Positions 1 to 9,936 of a stretch of DNA of 64,000 nucleotides are shown piece after piece. A program made the position numbers and the translations under genes. The notes beneath the pieces are model-generated. The model searched no databases and had not been told where the DNA came from. It saw only the letters and a program-made list of their open reading frames with translations. The stretch is from Prasinococcaceae sp. CCMP 1430. Taxonomy: Eukaryota; Prasinodermophyta; Palmophyllophyceae; Prasinococcales; Prasinococcaceae. Numbering within the stretch: position 1 is the first letter of the stretch; every line of letters begins with the position of its first letter. Location: positions 132,393 to 196,392 of the forward strand of contig RQSC01000015.1 in the NCBI GenBank assembly GCA_013416795.1, given 5' to 3'.

Positions 1-656
1 ACCCCCACCCCACCCCCCTCCCACACACACCACCACACCACACAAGGCGCCTCTGCGGCCCCCCCGTGGCGCCCCCCACCGCCCGCAGCGCGCGCGCGCG
101 GATGAGATCCCCCCGCGAGATGCTCGCGCATCCTCCCGCGATACCATGGGAAAATCCAAATCCCCCCCCCGCAATTTTCTGCCGCGCGCGCGCGAATTGG
201 GGCGCTTCCCGCAATTCTGGGAGGGGTGTTCGAATGCTCGCGATGGGCACGTCGCGATTCGACGGAGTTCCGAAAATATGGACCGCTCGAAAATCGAACG
301 TGAATTAGTAATAGGGTCACATGTACCCACGGGCGTGCGTGCCCCTTCGTGCACGCGCGCGCGGGCGCGGGGGGGCACGGCGCGCGCTGCGTGCGCGCGC
401 GTGCGGTCGCCACGAGGGGGGAGGGGTGCTGGTGGGAGGAGGAGCGCACGTGCACGAGCGTGTGTCAGCGTGTGTGCATCCTGTGTGTGTGCGTGTGTGA
501 ATTTGCGTGCGTGCGTGTGTGTGTGTAGGCGTGCCTGGCTGCACGCTTGCCTGCGTGCGCGCGTACACGTATGTGCGCGCGCAGGAGCGCGGCCGCGCCC
601 AGCAGCGTGCGCGGAGCGGCACACGGCGCGCCGCGCACGCGCTCGCGCTCGCGCCG
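1..656. other. Upstream region of channel gene, low complexity
   Basis: No gene is supported here. The first 60 bases are C-rich simple sequence (CCCCACC/CACA). Bases 140-330 are less GC-rich and hold repeated TCGAA/TTCGA words, and 430-560 is an alternating GT/GC-rich tract. The stretch precedes the ATG at 657, so it probably contains the promoter and 5' leader of the channel gene. The long open frames across it have low-complexity Arg/Cys/Ala composition on both strands and look like GC-rich artefacts. Confidence 0.5.
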
Positions 657-3224
657 ATGTCGTCGCGCAAGTCATGGCGCAAAGTGTCGAAGCTGGTGTC
701 CGCCGCGGCGACGCTGTCGCGGCGCGGCTCCGGCACCGACCCCGATGATGACGCCGACGCCAACGCGCGCGCGGGCGAGGACGGCGCCGACACGCGCCCC
801 CTGGAGCGCCGGCTTGAAGTGGCGCGCACGATCAAGCGGCGCGATGGAAAGTACACAGGGCCGGCAGGGATCGCGTCCTCTAGCGGCGCCTCAACACCAC
901 AGGAGGGCTCGCCCCGGTCGTCGCGGAGGTGCGCGGGCGCCGGCAGGGCACGCACCGCGAGTTCGCGAGCCCCGGCCGTGCGTGCGCTCCGCGCGTCGTG
1001 CTCGTGCACACGCGCGCGCACACACACGCACGTCTACACGGGCGTGCTCGCCTCGCGCGGCCACGCGCGGGAGTGCACGCTTTTGTGCTGACTGGTCTAT
1101 GCACACACTGCACACGGACACGTTCGCGCACACGCGCTCACGGTCGCCCGCGCGCGCGCGCCCAGGGCGTCTGCGGCCGTGCTGGGGGAGCTCGTGGTGG
1201 GCTCGGCGCCGCCGCGCGTGATCCGCTGCGACGCTGACTGGAAGAACGCGTGGGACTGGGGCATCATCGTGCTTATCCTGTACAGCGCCATTGTCGTGCC
1301 ATGGGAGTTTGCCTTCCAGCGCACGCCCAACCACTTGCTGGAGACCGTTGACTACCTGGTGGACGTCCTCTTCCTGGCGGACACCGTCATGTGCTTCTAC
1401 ACGTCCTTCATGGACTCGCACGGCGTGGAGGTGCTGGAGCTGCCCGTCATCCGGAAGCGGTACCTGCGCGGCTTCTTCCCAATCGACCTCCTCGCGCTCA
1501 TCCCTTTTGAGCTGATTGTCAAGGCCTCCAAGGCCAACGTGCAGCTTAACCTGCTGCAGCTCATTAAGCTGCCGCGGCTGCTGCGCGTGAGCCGTCTCAT
1601 GAAGCGGCTCGACATGTTCACGACCGCGAACTTCCTGCGCGTCATCAAGCTGCTCTTCGGCTTCTTCCTCTTCTCGCACTGGATAGCATGCGCGTGGTTC
1701 TTCCTGGGGCGCTACCAGGAAGAGGGAAACGTCTGGACGGGGTCGGTGTGGCTGGTAGACGCCGACCTGTGCCAGACGGTCCGTTCGGAGGGCTACCTCG
1801 ACGAGCTCACCGGCGAGTACGCATTCCACCCGGACAACGAGCGGGCGCAGCCCTACGAGGTCGACCACGTGGCGCACTGCGTGGACCGCAAAGATCACCC
1901 CGAGTGGTACATTTCCGAAGAGCACCTCGTCGAGGCGCAGACGGCAAACGGCGATACCGTGCTGATTCGCCCGGACGCCTCGGTGCTCACGCAATACATC
2001 ACCAGCCTGTACTGGTCGCTGGTGACACTCACCACGGTGGGCTATGGCGACATCTCCCCGGCCACCAACACAGAGCGTGTCTTCACGGTGATGGTGATGC
2101 TCATGGGCGCTATTATCTACGCCTCCATCTTTGGCAACGTCGCCGTGCTCATTCAGAGCTTTGACATGGCCCAAGCCCGCTATCAAGACCGAATCAACCA
2201 CCTCAAGGAATTCTGCGCGCTGCACGAGGTGTCCGAGGGCGTGCAGGAGCGCATCCTTCGCTACGCTGACCGCATCTACCTCCAGACGCACGGATTCCAC
2301 ATGCGCGAGATGCTCGCCGATTTTCCGTCCACTGTACGGCGCGACATCATGCGCGACGTGCACAAGACATTCGTTGCCAACCTCAAGCACGCCAGCCCGT
2401 ACCTCGGCGAGAACGAGTTTTTCATGGAGAGTCTGCTGCTGCGCCTGCAACCGCAGGTTTGTCTCTCGGGCGACTACGTCGTCAAGAAGGGCGAGGTGGG
2501 TCATCACACCTACTTCATCAAGTTCGGTGCGCTCGAGGTGGTGCTCGAGGACGACCAGCGCGGCACCAACGCGGCGCTGGGAGCCATCCTTCTAGGCGCC
2601 GGCGAGCACTTCGGCGAGGCCACGCTGCTGCGCTCTAAGCGGCGTACGACGTCGGTGCGTGCGCGAATCTACTCAGAGCTTTTCTACCTCGACCGCGATG
2701 ACTTCCGCGCACTCAAGACCGACTATCCCCATGAAGTCAACGTCTTCGTACAGGTGGCCGTTAAGCGCATCAACGCCGCGCAAGCGGCCCTCGAGCGCGA
2801 GCACGAGTTCGAAGACGCTACCGTTGGCGCCAACGGCAATGCTGCAGACCCCAACGTCCTCGACGCCGGCGACGCGGACACCCTCGGGTGGCGACATTCC
2901 GACGGCACTGACAGCTCCACGGGCGGCTACCGCGAGTCCTTTGACGACGGGCGCGACTTCCGCCGCCGTCGAAGCGTTTACCTTGGCGGCATGGGCGATG
3001 GGGTGCTCAAGACGCTCGCTGCCGGCGGCGAGAACGTGCTCAGGCTCTTTGCTGATGACGAGCTCAAGGCGATCACCGGCGAACGCGTGGGCGACGACAC
3101 GTTCGAGCCAGAGACGCACCCAATCACGATTCGTTGTGGGGCACAGCAATGTGAGAGGGGCGCCGCGCTTTCGTTTCGACCTGCATCAAAAAGTCGCCCG
3201 TGGGGTGATGTGACGCGTGAGTGA
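657..3224 (+). CDS. Cyclic-nucleotide-binding-domain voltage-gated K+ channel (EAG/HCN type)
   Basis: Two exons, 657-928 and 1166-3224, joined by a GT-AG intron that keeps phase 2 and gives about 776 residues. After a disordered basic N-terminus come S1 (NAWDWGIIVLILYS, ~residue 110), S2-S3, an Arg-rich S4 (LPRLLRVSRLMKRLD), S5, a pore with the K+ filter TTVGYGD (~residue 381) and S6, then a C-linker and a cyclic-nucleotide-binding domain. The phosphate-binding cassette FGEATLL..RRTTSVRA keeps the Glu and Arg that contact cNMP in the family, so nucleotide binding is plausible. A long hydrophilic S5-pore insert (nt 1740-1980) is unusual. The plasma or ciliary membrane would be the expected site. 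The family assignment is firm. The subfamily (HCN, CNG or EAG) is not settled. The last ~25 residues, after HPITIRC, look non-domain and may be read-through of an unrecognised intron. Confidence 0.88.
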
Positions 3225-3766
3225 AGGATCGCAACCTCCGCCCTTCGCTTTCATCTTTGCGTTTTCCCCGGCGCCGGCCGCATGCGTTTCGGTGCGCGGC
3301 GTGGGACCCACCCCTGGGCGCGCGTGGGACCCCGCCCCCGCGCCCCTGCGTTGACCCCGCGCCGGATCCGAGTTGGGGCGCCGCGCGACCGCCACCTGGC
3401 GCGGCGCGGCGGCGCTCCGGGCGGGAATCGGATGGGGAAGAGGCGCGTGTGGGGGGGCCGTGCCAGCGGGCGGGGCGCGTGTCGCGTGTGTCGGATGAAC
3501 GCCATTTCGATGGGTCGCGCTCGAACGCGACGCGTTCGAAAGTGATGAGGCGGGGGATGGCCTGACTGAACGGGCGCGGCGCTGGCGAGCGCGAATGGGC
3601 GCGGCGGGCGCTGGGCGGTGGGGCGGGTGGGGTGGGTGGGGGGGATGGGGGGTGGGGTGGGGGTAGCGAGGGCCTGTTGAAGGGAAAGAAGCAAGCCCAA
3701 GCGTGCGCTGACTGGCGCGCGCTGGCACGCGCACCTGCGCGCCACGTGCGCGCCACGTGCGCGCAG
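3225..3766. other. G-rich spacer / intron; expected RRM exon not found
   Basis: No convincing exon is visible on either strand. At 3605-3665 there is a run of GGTGGGG-type repeats capable of forming G-quadruplexes. A 3' splice site (GCGCAG) at 3765-3766 ends the stretch and opens the RRM-protein exon. The first half of RRM1 should lie upstream of it but cannot be found here. Confidence 0.55.
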
Positions 3767-6160
3767 GTGGTGAACACCAAGGTGATTCGGAACAAGCTCT
3801 CGGGGTACAGCGAGGGCTACGGCTTCGTCGAGTTCGCGTCGCACGACGCGGCCGAGCGCGTGCTGGGCTCGTACAACGGCCTGCTCATCCCGCACACCAC
3901 GCACCGCTTCCGCCTGAACTGGGCGTCCTTCGGCATCAGCGAGCGCAAGCGGCCGTCGGTCGCCAACGGCGGCGGCAGCGACGCGAGCAGCCCGTCGGGC
4001 AGCGTCGGCGGGCGACGCCACTCGACCGGCTCGCAGGGCAGCGGCGCGGGCGCCGCCGACGGGGGCGGCACCGACGGCGCCGCTCCGCCCGACGGCGCCG
4101 AGGAGGAACACTCCCTCTTCGTGGGCGACCTCGGGCACGACGTGGGCGACTACCTGCTCCAGGAGACCTTCCGCCAGCGCTATCCGAGCGTGCGCTCGGC
4201 CAAGGTGGTGACCGACCCCAACACGGGGCGTTCGCGCGGCTACGGCTTCGTGCGCTTCGGCGATGAGGAGGAGATGAAGGCGGCGCTCGTGGAGATGGCC
4301 GGCGTCAAGTGCGGCAGCCGACCCATGCGCACATCGAGCGCCACGCCGCGCAAGACCAGCACGCCCAGCGCGCCCGTGCAGCCGCCCGCGCCGGGCGCGT
4401 ATCCGCCGGGCTCGCAGATCCCGCAGGGCGTCATGATGGGCATGCACGGCCACGTGCAGGGCCCTGGCGTGATGCCCGGCGCCGCCACCATGCTGGCCCC
4501 GCACGTGCACGCGCAGATGGGCGCCGCGGGCGCGCCGGCGTACTACGCCGGCGCCGGCGCACAGGGCGCGCAGGGCGAGCCTCCTGGGGACGGAGGCGGG
4601 GGCGGCGGGCGCGCGGCGGGCGCACCCCAGCAGCCGGGGCAGCAGCAGGGGCAGGGGCAGGGGCAGCATGGCCGAGCGGAAGGCGAGAACGGCGGGGGCG
4701 GAGGAAGTGGCGCACGAGCGCAGGACGCTCAGGGTGGCGGGGAGGAGCCGCAGGCCAGCAGCCCGCAGCAGGAGGGCGCGGGCGTGGCGGGAGGCGAGCA
4801 ACAACAGCGGCGACACAAAAGCCAGCCGCAGCATCAGCAACGCGGCATGCTGTCGGAGGGCCTGGCGGCGCAGCTGGGCGGACTATCGGTGCAGGTGCCT
4901 AACGCAGCGGGCGTGTCGCCGACAAGCATGGGCATGGGCTCGCCGCTGGGCGTGGGAGGCATGCACGCGCACGCGCATGCGGCGGGCGGCATGCACTCGC
5001 CGCCCGGCATGGGGCCCGTGGCGACGGGCCATGTGCCGCCGCCGCCCGACACGAACAACACGACCATCTTCGTGGGCGGGCTGGACAGCAACGTGACGGA
5101 GGACATGCTCACAGCGGCATTCTCGGCTGTGGGCGAGCTGATCTACGTGCGCATTCCGCCGGGCAAGAACTGCGGCTTCGTGCAGTACGTGCTGCGGCAG
5201 GACGCGGAGCACGCGATGCTGGCGCTCCAAGGGCGGCAGATCGGACACGACGCGTTCATGCGGCTGAGCTGGGGCAAGAGCGCCACGCGCGCGACGGCGA
5301 CGCACCACGCTGCGGCGGCGGCGCGAGCGCGCGCCAATGCCGCCGCGCGCGCGCAAGCGCAGGCCGCGCGCCAGCTGCACGCCGCACACCTGTCGCAGCA
5401 AGCTGCCGGGCTGCACGCGCACGCGCAGCACGCCGCGGCGGCGCAGGCGCAGATGCAGGCCATGTACGGGGCCGCCGCGCACGCACAGGCGCAGGTGGGC
5501 TCCAATTTCGCCGCGGCGGCGGCCGCCGCGCACCACAACCCGCAGGCCGCGCAGGCCGTCGCCATGCACGCCTACATGCACCAGCAAGCCATGCAGCAGG
5601 CGCACGCGCAGGCCGCGGGCGGGTCGCCACCGCAGGCTGTTCCCCACGCGCAGCCGCCGCACGCCGCCCACTCGCACACCGCCGCCTACCAGCTTCCCAG
5701 CGCACACGGCTCGCTTGGGCTCGCCGCGCATGGATTTGTTGGCTCGCCCATGACCGTGGGCTCGCCTGTCCTCCCAGGCATGGCCTCGCCGCTCGGCGCC
5801 ACCTCGCCGGTGGGCTCGCCGATACACGCGCATGGCGCAGGGCTGAGCGCGTACTACTATCAGCACCAGGCGCACATGGCCGCGGCGGCGGCCAACCACC
5901 AGCAGCAGCAGGCGCAGCAGCAGGCGCAGCTCGCGCACGCGCAACTCGCGCAGGGCTTGCACGGGCACGCCGAGCCGGCGCCACCGGCGGCGGCAGAGCT
6001 GCAGCACGGCGGCGACGGCGCAACCACGCGCGACGCTGAGGACAACGCCGTGGTCGACGAGGCTCCAGTGGCGGGCACCGATGCGCCGGGCTCGTCGGCA
6101 GCGGTGACAGCGACGCGTGTGCCAACAGCGGCTGCGTCGGCGACGGCCGTCGCGTCGTGA
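3767..6160 (+). CDS. Three-RRM RNA-binding protein, RBP45/47 (NAM8/NGR1) type, 5' part missing
   Basis: One long exon begins after a 3' splice site at 3765-3766 in phase 0 and ends at TGA 6158-6160. It opens in the middle of RRM1: the RNP1 strand (GYGFVEFAS) and the rest of the fold are present, but beta1 with RNP2 is not. RRM2 has LFVGDL and RGYGFVRF. RRM3, after a ~270-residue Gly/Pro/Gln-rich linker, has IFVGGL and CGFVQY. The C-terminal ~280 residues are Ala/His/Gln-rich low complexity, typical of condensate-prone RNA-binding proteins. The order and spacing match plant RBP45/47 oligouridylate-binding proteins and yeast Nam8/Ngr1, which act on nuclear or stress-granule RNA. The domain calls are certain. 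Which member of the family it is remains inference. No upstream exon with RNP2 occurs between this exon and the preceding gene. Confidence 0.85.
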   Translation: MVNTKVIRNKLSGYSEGYGFVEFASHDAAERVLGSYNGLLIPHTTHRFRLNWASFGISERKRPSVANGGGSDASSPSGSVGGRRHSTGSQGSGAGAADGGGTDGAAPPDGAEEEHSLFVGDLGHDVGDYLLQETFRQRYPSVRSAKVVTDPNTGRSRGYGFVRFGDEEEMKAALVEMAGVKCGSRPMRTSSATPRKTSTPSAPVQPPAPGAYPPGSQIPQGVMMGMHGHVQGPGVMPGAATMLAPHVHAQMGAAGAPAYYAGAGAQGAQGEPPGDGGGGGGRAAGAPQQPGQQQGQGQGQHGRAEGENGGGGGSGARAQDAQGGGEEPQASSPQQEGAGVAGGEQQQRRHKSQPQHQQRGMLSEGLAAQLGGLSVQVPNAAGVSPTSMGMGSPLGVGGMHAHAHAAGGMHSPPGMGPVATGHVPPPPDTNNTTIFVGGLDSNVTEDMLTAAFSAVGELIYVRIPPGKNCGFVQYVLRQDAEHAMLALQGRQIGHDAFMRLSWGKSATRATATHHAAAAARARANAAARAQAQAARQLHAAHLSQQAAGLHAHAQHAAAAQAQMQAMYGAAAHAQAQVGSNFAAAAAAAHHNPQAAQAVAMHAYMHQQAMQQAHAQAAGGSPPQAVPHAQPPHAAHSHTAAYQLPSAHGSLGLAAHGFVGSPMTVGSPVLPGMASPLGATSPVGSPIHAHGAGLSAYYYQHQAHMAAAAANHQQQQAQQQAQLAHAQLAQGLHGHAEPAPPAAAELQHGGDGATTRDAEDNAVVDEAPVAGTDAPGSSAAVTATRVPTAAASATAVAS

Positions 6161-6551
6161 CTGGCGACGCAAGTGGCGTGCGGTGCACACCATCGGGACC
6201 GATGACTTAACAATGGAACGGGAGCCGGCGTGCAAGGAGGACTCGACACCTCGCAAGGTGCTGCGTGAGGACGTGCGTGAGGCACGCGTGCGGCGAGCGG
6301 ACGATCGCGTGCGCGAATGAGCGCGCACACCCGTTCGCATGATGCTCGCGACGCCCCCCCCCCCACCCACCCACCCACCCTTCTAACTAATATGAATACC
6401 GAGTGTGTGCTCAAACGCGGCGGTAGCTGAGGACGCGCAAGCGCGCCTCGCGCTCGGCAGCGCGCACTTGGTGGTGGCGCCGCCGTGGCAGCGCGCTCGC
6501 CCGCGCGTGCCATCTGTGCAGTGAAGGCTATACAAGGCGCAAGGCCCAAAA
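6161..6551. other. Convergent intergenic spacer
   Basis: This lies between the 3' ends of the RRM gene (+) and psaE (-) and presumably holds both 3' UTRs and polyadenylation sites. It contains a C-homopolymer/CCCA run at 6353-6379. No ORF with domain-like composition was seen. Confidence 0.5.
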
Positions 6552-7440
6552 TTACTTCTTGACCTCCACCTCATCCAGCGCGTAGTTGTTGGTGGACACG
6601 CCCGCGTAGTTCACCTTCTCGAAGCGCACCACCACCGGGTAACGGATGCCGCTCTGCGAGGACGGGAGGTGTGCGCGGCGGGGTCAGCATCACAGCATCG
6701 GACGCGCGTGCGCGTTTCCGCTCCTCTCTCGCTCGCACACGACACGAACGGACACGCGCGGCTTCGTCGAATGCCGAGGCGGCAAACACCAGCACCACGC
6801 CCGTCCCTCCCCTCATCGCGTGGCACACTCGCGACAGCGTGGTGTGCGAGTGCCGCGCGCGGTGGCGTGTCCCCGCCTCGCGCCGGGCTCCGCCCCGCGC
6901 TGCGTCCCACTCCGAGGGGCGTGGGACCACGCCAAACGCGTGCCGGCAGGCATGCGGCCCGCAAACCGCGTCGCGGCGCACGCCGCGCCCTTTGCCTGGG
7001 CAGCGAGCGCGGCAGACCTCGAGGCGATAGGCTCGGGAGGCGTCCTCACCCGATCGCCCGCGTCGCCGCGCCGCGACCGCACGGCAACACCGATTTTGTG
7101 CGCGTGTGTGTGTTGATTTTTTTGGCCTCGCGCGCGCGCGCGCGCCCCGGACCGCCCGTGCGGACCCATTGGTCCGCGCTGCCCTCGCGAGCGCCGAGGC
7201 CGTCGGCCGGCGGCCACCCGCCACGCGACCCGGCGTTGGCCCTCGCAGGAGAGAGGGATGTGGCGAGTAGCGAAGGATGAGCGCGTCGGCCGCCGACGGC
7301 GCGGCCTCCCGCCGCCGCCGATGCGGCGCACTCGAGGCGTGGGGGTGGGGGCGACAGCGGAGCGCGTGACGCACCTGGTCGACCGACACCACCTTGCCGA
7401 AGTCGTTGAACCAGTAGCTCTCCGGGCGCAGGATCTTCAC
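6552..7440 (-). CDS. PSAE: Photosystem I reaction centre subunit IV (PsaE), nucleus-encoded, 5' exon missing
   Basis: Two exons on the minus strand, 7440-7375 (22 codons) and 6653-6552 (33 codons plus TAA), join in phase 0 across a 721-base GT-AG intron. They encode the complete SH3-like PsaE core from [15 protein letters not shown] through [15 protein letters not shown] to [11 protein letters not shown]. PsaE sits on the stromal face of PSI and helps dock ferredoxin and cyclic electron flow. The wording is close to the green-algal protein, as I recall that family. In many red-lineage algae psaE is plastid-encoded, so a spliced copy points to the green lineage or to gene transfer. Exon 1, with the transit peptide and the RGS-type N-terminus, is not visible: the 3' splice site at 7442-7441 has a foreign plus-strand exon only 50 bases upstream of it. 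Identity is very secure; the gene model is incomplete. Confidence 0.93.
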
Positions 7441-7492
7441 CTGCGGGCGGCGGCGCGCGGGGGCGCGCGTCAGCGCGCGCTCGCCCGCACAG

Positions 7493-9006
7493 GAGCAGTC
7501 GCCGGCCGCGGGCGTCGCGCTCGCGCGTGGCGAGGCCGCCACGTGGTGCGTGGAGCGCGCGCTTGCTGTCGACACACGCACTGGCCAGCTGGAGGACGCC
7601 CTGCAGATCCTGCTCGCTGGGGAGCAGATCGAGGCCGATGCCGACGCTAAGGAAGGCGCTGAGGCTATCGATGAGTCCGCGGAGGCGGTCACTGGCGCGT
7701 CGACAGCCGCGCTGGACGCCGCCACCGTCCGCGCCGCGCCGCGGCGTGCTCTTGCGGCGCTCTCCGCTGCGGCGGGCCAGCTGCATGCGGCAGTGTATGC
7801 CCTCGGCATGCACGGCCTCGAACTGGGCGCATTTGCGGCTCTCGATGCAGCGGGGCGGTTCGACGCGCTTATGGAGGGCGCGCTTGGGGAGGACGCGGAC
7901 GGGGAGGGAGAGGTGGCCGAGGGGAGTAGCGACGAGGTGGATGACGAGGCCTTGGCACGCTCGCTGGGCGCCGTTGAGCGTGCAGCTCGCGACGCGTGCG
8001 CAGTTCTCCCGGCGCGTGCCGCGGGCGCAGATACGCGGCGCCTCGTATGGGCCTGGGCAGAGCGGCAGCTGACGCTGGAGGCAGGCGAACCCGCGCGGGG
8101 AGTTTGCCGTGCCGCGCGCGTGGTGGCCGCTGAGCCGCCGCTGCTGCCGCTCGACGGTGAGCTCGCGATGGCGTTCCAAGCGCTGGTGATAGCCGCGACC
8201 GAGGACGATGCGCGCGGGCGCGTATGGTCAGCGGTTGGCGCGGCCGCCGAGGCGGTGCTTGCGCGCTGCTTTGCCGGCGAGCATGAGGGCGCGCTGCGCG
8301 CGGCGCGCGCCGCGCGCGCAGGCGCGGCTCTCGCACGCGCCGGCCTTCGCGGCGTAGCGCCAGCTGACATGGTGCGCGCACTGGACGACGAGACGGCCGC
8401 GCGCGGCGTGCTCGCGCGCGCGTACGCTGCGGGTGTGCCGCCCGCTGCAGCGGCGGCGGCCACTACCGAATGCTTCGACGACGCTCTTGCGTCGCTCGCG
8501 TACGCCGACTACGCGCTGGCCGCAGGCGATGTCGACACTGCCGTTGCGCTGCTGCGCAACCTCGCGGGTCGAGCGTACGCACCCGCCGCACCCTCGGCCG
8601 CGGCCGCCGCGCGCGCGGTGCTTGCGCGGCTGCAGAGCTCTTCGACAACGTTGAGGGAGGAGGAGGGTGCAGGGCTCGAGGCGGCCCTCGAGGCCGCCTG
8701 TGAGCTGCTGTCTCTAGGCTTGACCGACGCGGGGCTGGCCGCGGGCGACGGTGCCGAGCTGCTCGCGCTCTGGCAGAGGGCAGTCATGCGCCTCCAGCGG
8801 CTTGAGGAGGGAGAGGAGGCGGACGACCAGGTGCGTCGCCGCGCCATGTGGGCAAAGAGCGTCTCTCGTAGGCACCACAGGGCGCATGAGTGCCGCACGT
8901 ATGCATTCGCATTCGTGTACAGATACGCATGCNGCAGCGCCGGCGGCGCGGCGGGCGGACGCCTCCCGCGGCGCCCCGCGCGCCGGAGGGCGAGGCGGTC
9001 ATCTAG
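7493..9006 (+). CDS. Alpha-helical solenoid-like protein of unknown function, 5' part missing
   Basis: Exon 7493-8830 starts after CCCGCACAG in phase 0 and ends at a GTGCGT donor. A short last exon, 8938-9006, fits in frame (…PEGEAVI, TAG 9004-9006), giving about 468 residues of a larger protein. Composition is Ala/Leu/Glu/Asp-rich with amphipathic helices about 20-30 residues apart (for example DDALASLAYADYALAAGD followed by a similar helix), suggesting a TPR/HEAT-like or nucleoporin-type solenoid. I cannot name the family; a Nup160/Nup107-like scaffold is only a thought. The opposite strand is also open here but is Ser/Ala-rich shadow. There is no start codon: 5' exons must lie upstream, where psaE now sits. 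An ambiguous base at 8933 lies inside the proposed intron. Confidence 0.5.
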
Positions 9007-9936
9007 CTAGGCCTTGGTCTTGCGGCGGCGCAAGAAGAAATACGCGGCGCCAGCGGCGACGGCGGCGCCCGCCAGCATGTACGGATCCTCGAGCACCTGG
9101 GCGAGGGAACCGAAGGACATGTCGCCCGCCGACGCCGTGGCGGGGCGCTCCTTCTTGGTGCTTGCGGCGGCGCGCGCGGCACCCTTGACCTGTCTCACGA
9201 GGTCCTTGCACCCCACCTCGCTCAGCTTCTTGAAGGCAGCGCCGAAGTCCGCCAGGAAGGCGTCGCCGTCCTCCTGCCAGCGCGTGACGCACCGGCGCAT
9301 TTCGTCGTCCTGCTGGAGGAGCTCGGTGATGGGGTCCTCCGCTGGCGCGGCGGTCACCTTGGCCAGGTAGGCCGTGCCGAGGTCCAGGGGGTCCATAGAG
9401 AGCGCGCCGGTCCCCTTCCCGGCGGCGGGTGCGCCGAACTGCATGCCGCCGAGCAGGGCGGCGGCCTCCGAAGCGCTGAGCCCCGTGCGCAGGAACGCCT
9501 TCTTCACCGCTTCGGGGCCCTTGCTGCCGTCGGGGACGCGCCCGGACGGCGGGCACGCCTTCGAGTCCTTGCGGCCCACGCGGACGTCGATGATCGGACC
9601 ACCCACCATCTCGATGGCCGTGGCGCCTGCGATCTGGATGAGGTCCGCATACGTCACCGCGTCGAACTTGGACTTGACCACCTCGAGCGCCCTCAGCGCG
9701 GGCTCGAGCCCGGCGTTCTCCGGGCGCGCGAGCTCCCTCTCCACGCGGATCGTGCCGTTCGGCCCGCCCGTCCGCGTGATGCTGTCGTACGTCGCCGCAT
9801 CGTGCGCGGCGAGCCGCGCGAGGGGCGCGCCGAGCGCAGCCGCCGCGTTGTCCGCCAGCAGCAGGTAGCGCACCGCGCGCTGCGCGCCCTTGCACGCCGA
9901 CACGTACTCGTCGCTCACCTCGATGGTTCCCACCAT
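9007..9936 (-). CDS. Tail-anchored ascorbate-peroxidase-like protein lacking the haem ligand
   Basis: A single exon of 309 residues starts at ATG 9936. The class I haem-peroxidase fold is recognisable: distal segment PLARLAAHDAATYD, then GGPNGTIR, the SYAD-like VTYADLIQIAG and GGPIIDVRVGRKD. Distal Arg41 and His45 are kept, but the distal Trp is Ala44. The proximal haem-ligating His of the GGHT motif is Met165 (GGMQFG), and the Trp-containing segment that follows in true APX is absent. It ends in a hydrophobic span (~residues 283-302, MLAGAAVAAGAAYFF) and a basic tail RRRKTKA, as in tail-anchored peroxisomal/ER or outer-membrane APX isoforms. It is therefore probably a pseudoenzyme, or uses altered haem ligation. 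Land-plant APX-related and lumenal TL29 proteins are precedents for loss of activity. Its stop codon directly abuts that of the plus-strand gene. Confidence 0.82.
   Translation of the reverse strand: MVGTIEVSDEYVSACKGAQRAVRYLLLADNAAAALGAPLARLAAHDAATYDSITRTGGPNGTIRVERELARPENAGLEPALRALEVVKSKFDAVTYADLIQIAGATAIEMVGGPIIDVRVGRKDSKACPPSGRVPDGSKGPEAVKKAFLRTGLSASEAAALLGGMQFGAPAAGKGTGALSMDPLDLGTAYLAKVTAAPAEDPITELLQQDDEMRRCVTRWQEDGDAFLADFGAAFKKLSEVGCKDLVRQVKGAARAAASTKKERPATASAGDMSFGSLAQVLEDPYMLAGAAVAAGAAYFFLRRRKTKA

Noticed and set aside
891-2507. 538-codon minus-strand open frame opposite the channel gene
   Set aside because: It mirrors the strongly conserved K+ channel codons on the plus strand; composition (His/Val/Glu/Arg-rich without domains) is typical of antisense of GC-rich coding sequence.
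4883-6370. 495-codon minus-strand open frame opposite the RRM gene
   Set aside because: Arg/Val/His-rich, no domain, and the plus strand encodes RRM3 and the low-complexity tail.
6571-8463. 630-codon minus-strand open frame across psaE exon 2
   Set aside because: Only the 22 codons of psaE exon 2 are real. The remainder is Ser/Ala/Arg-rich antisense shadow of the plus-strand helical gene and of the psaE intron.
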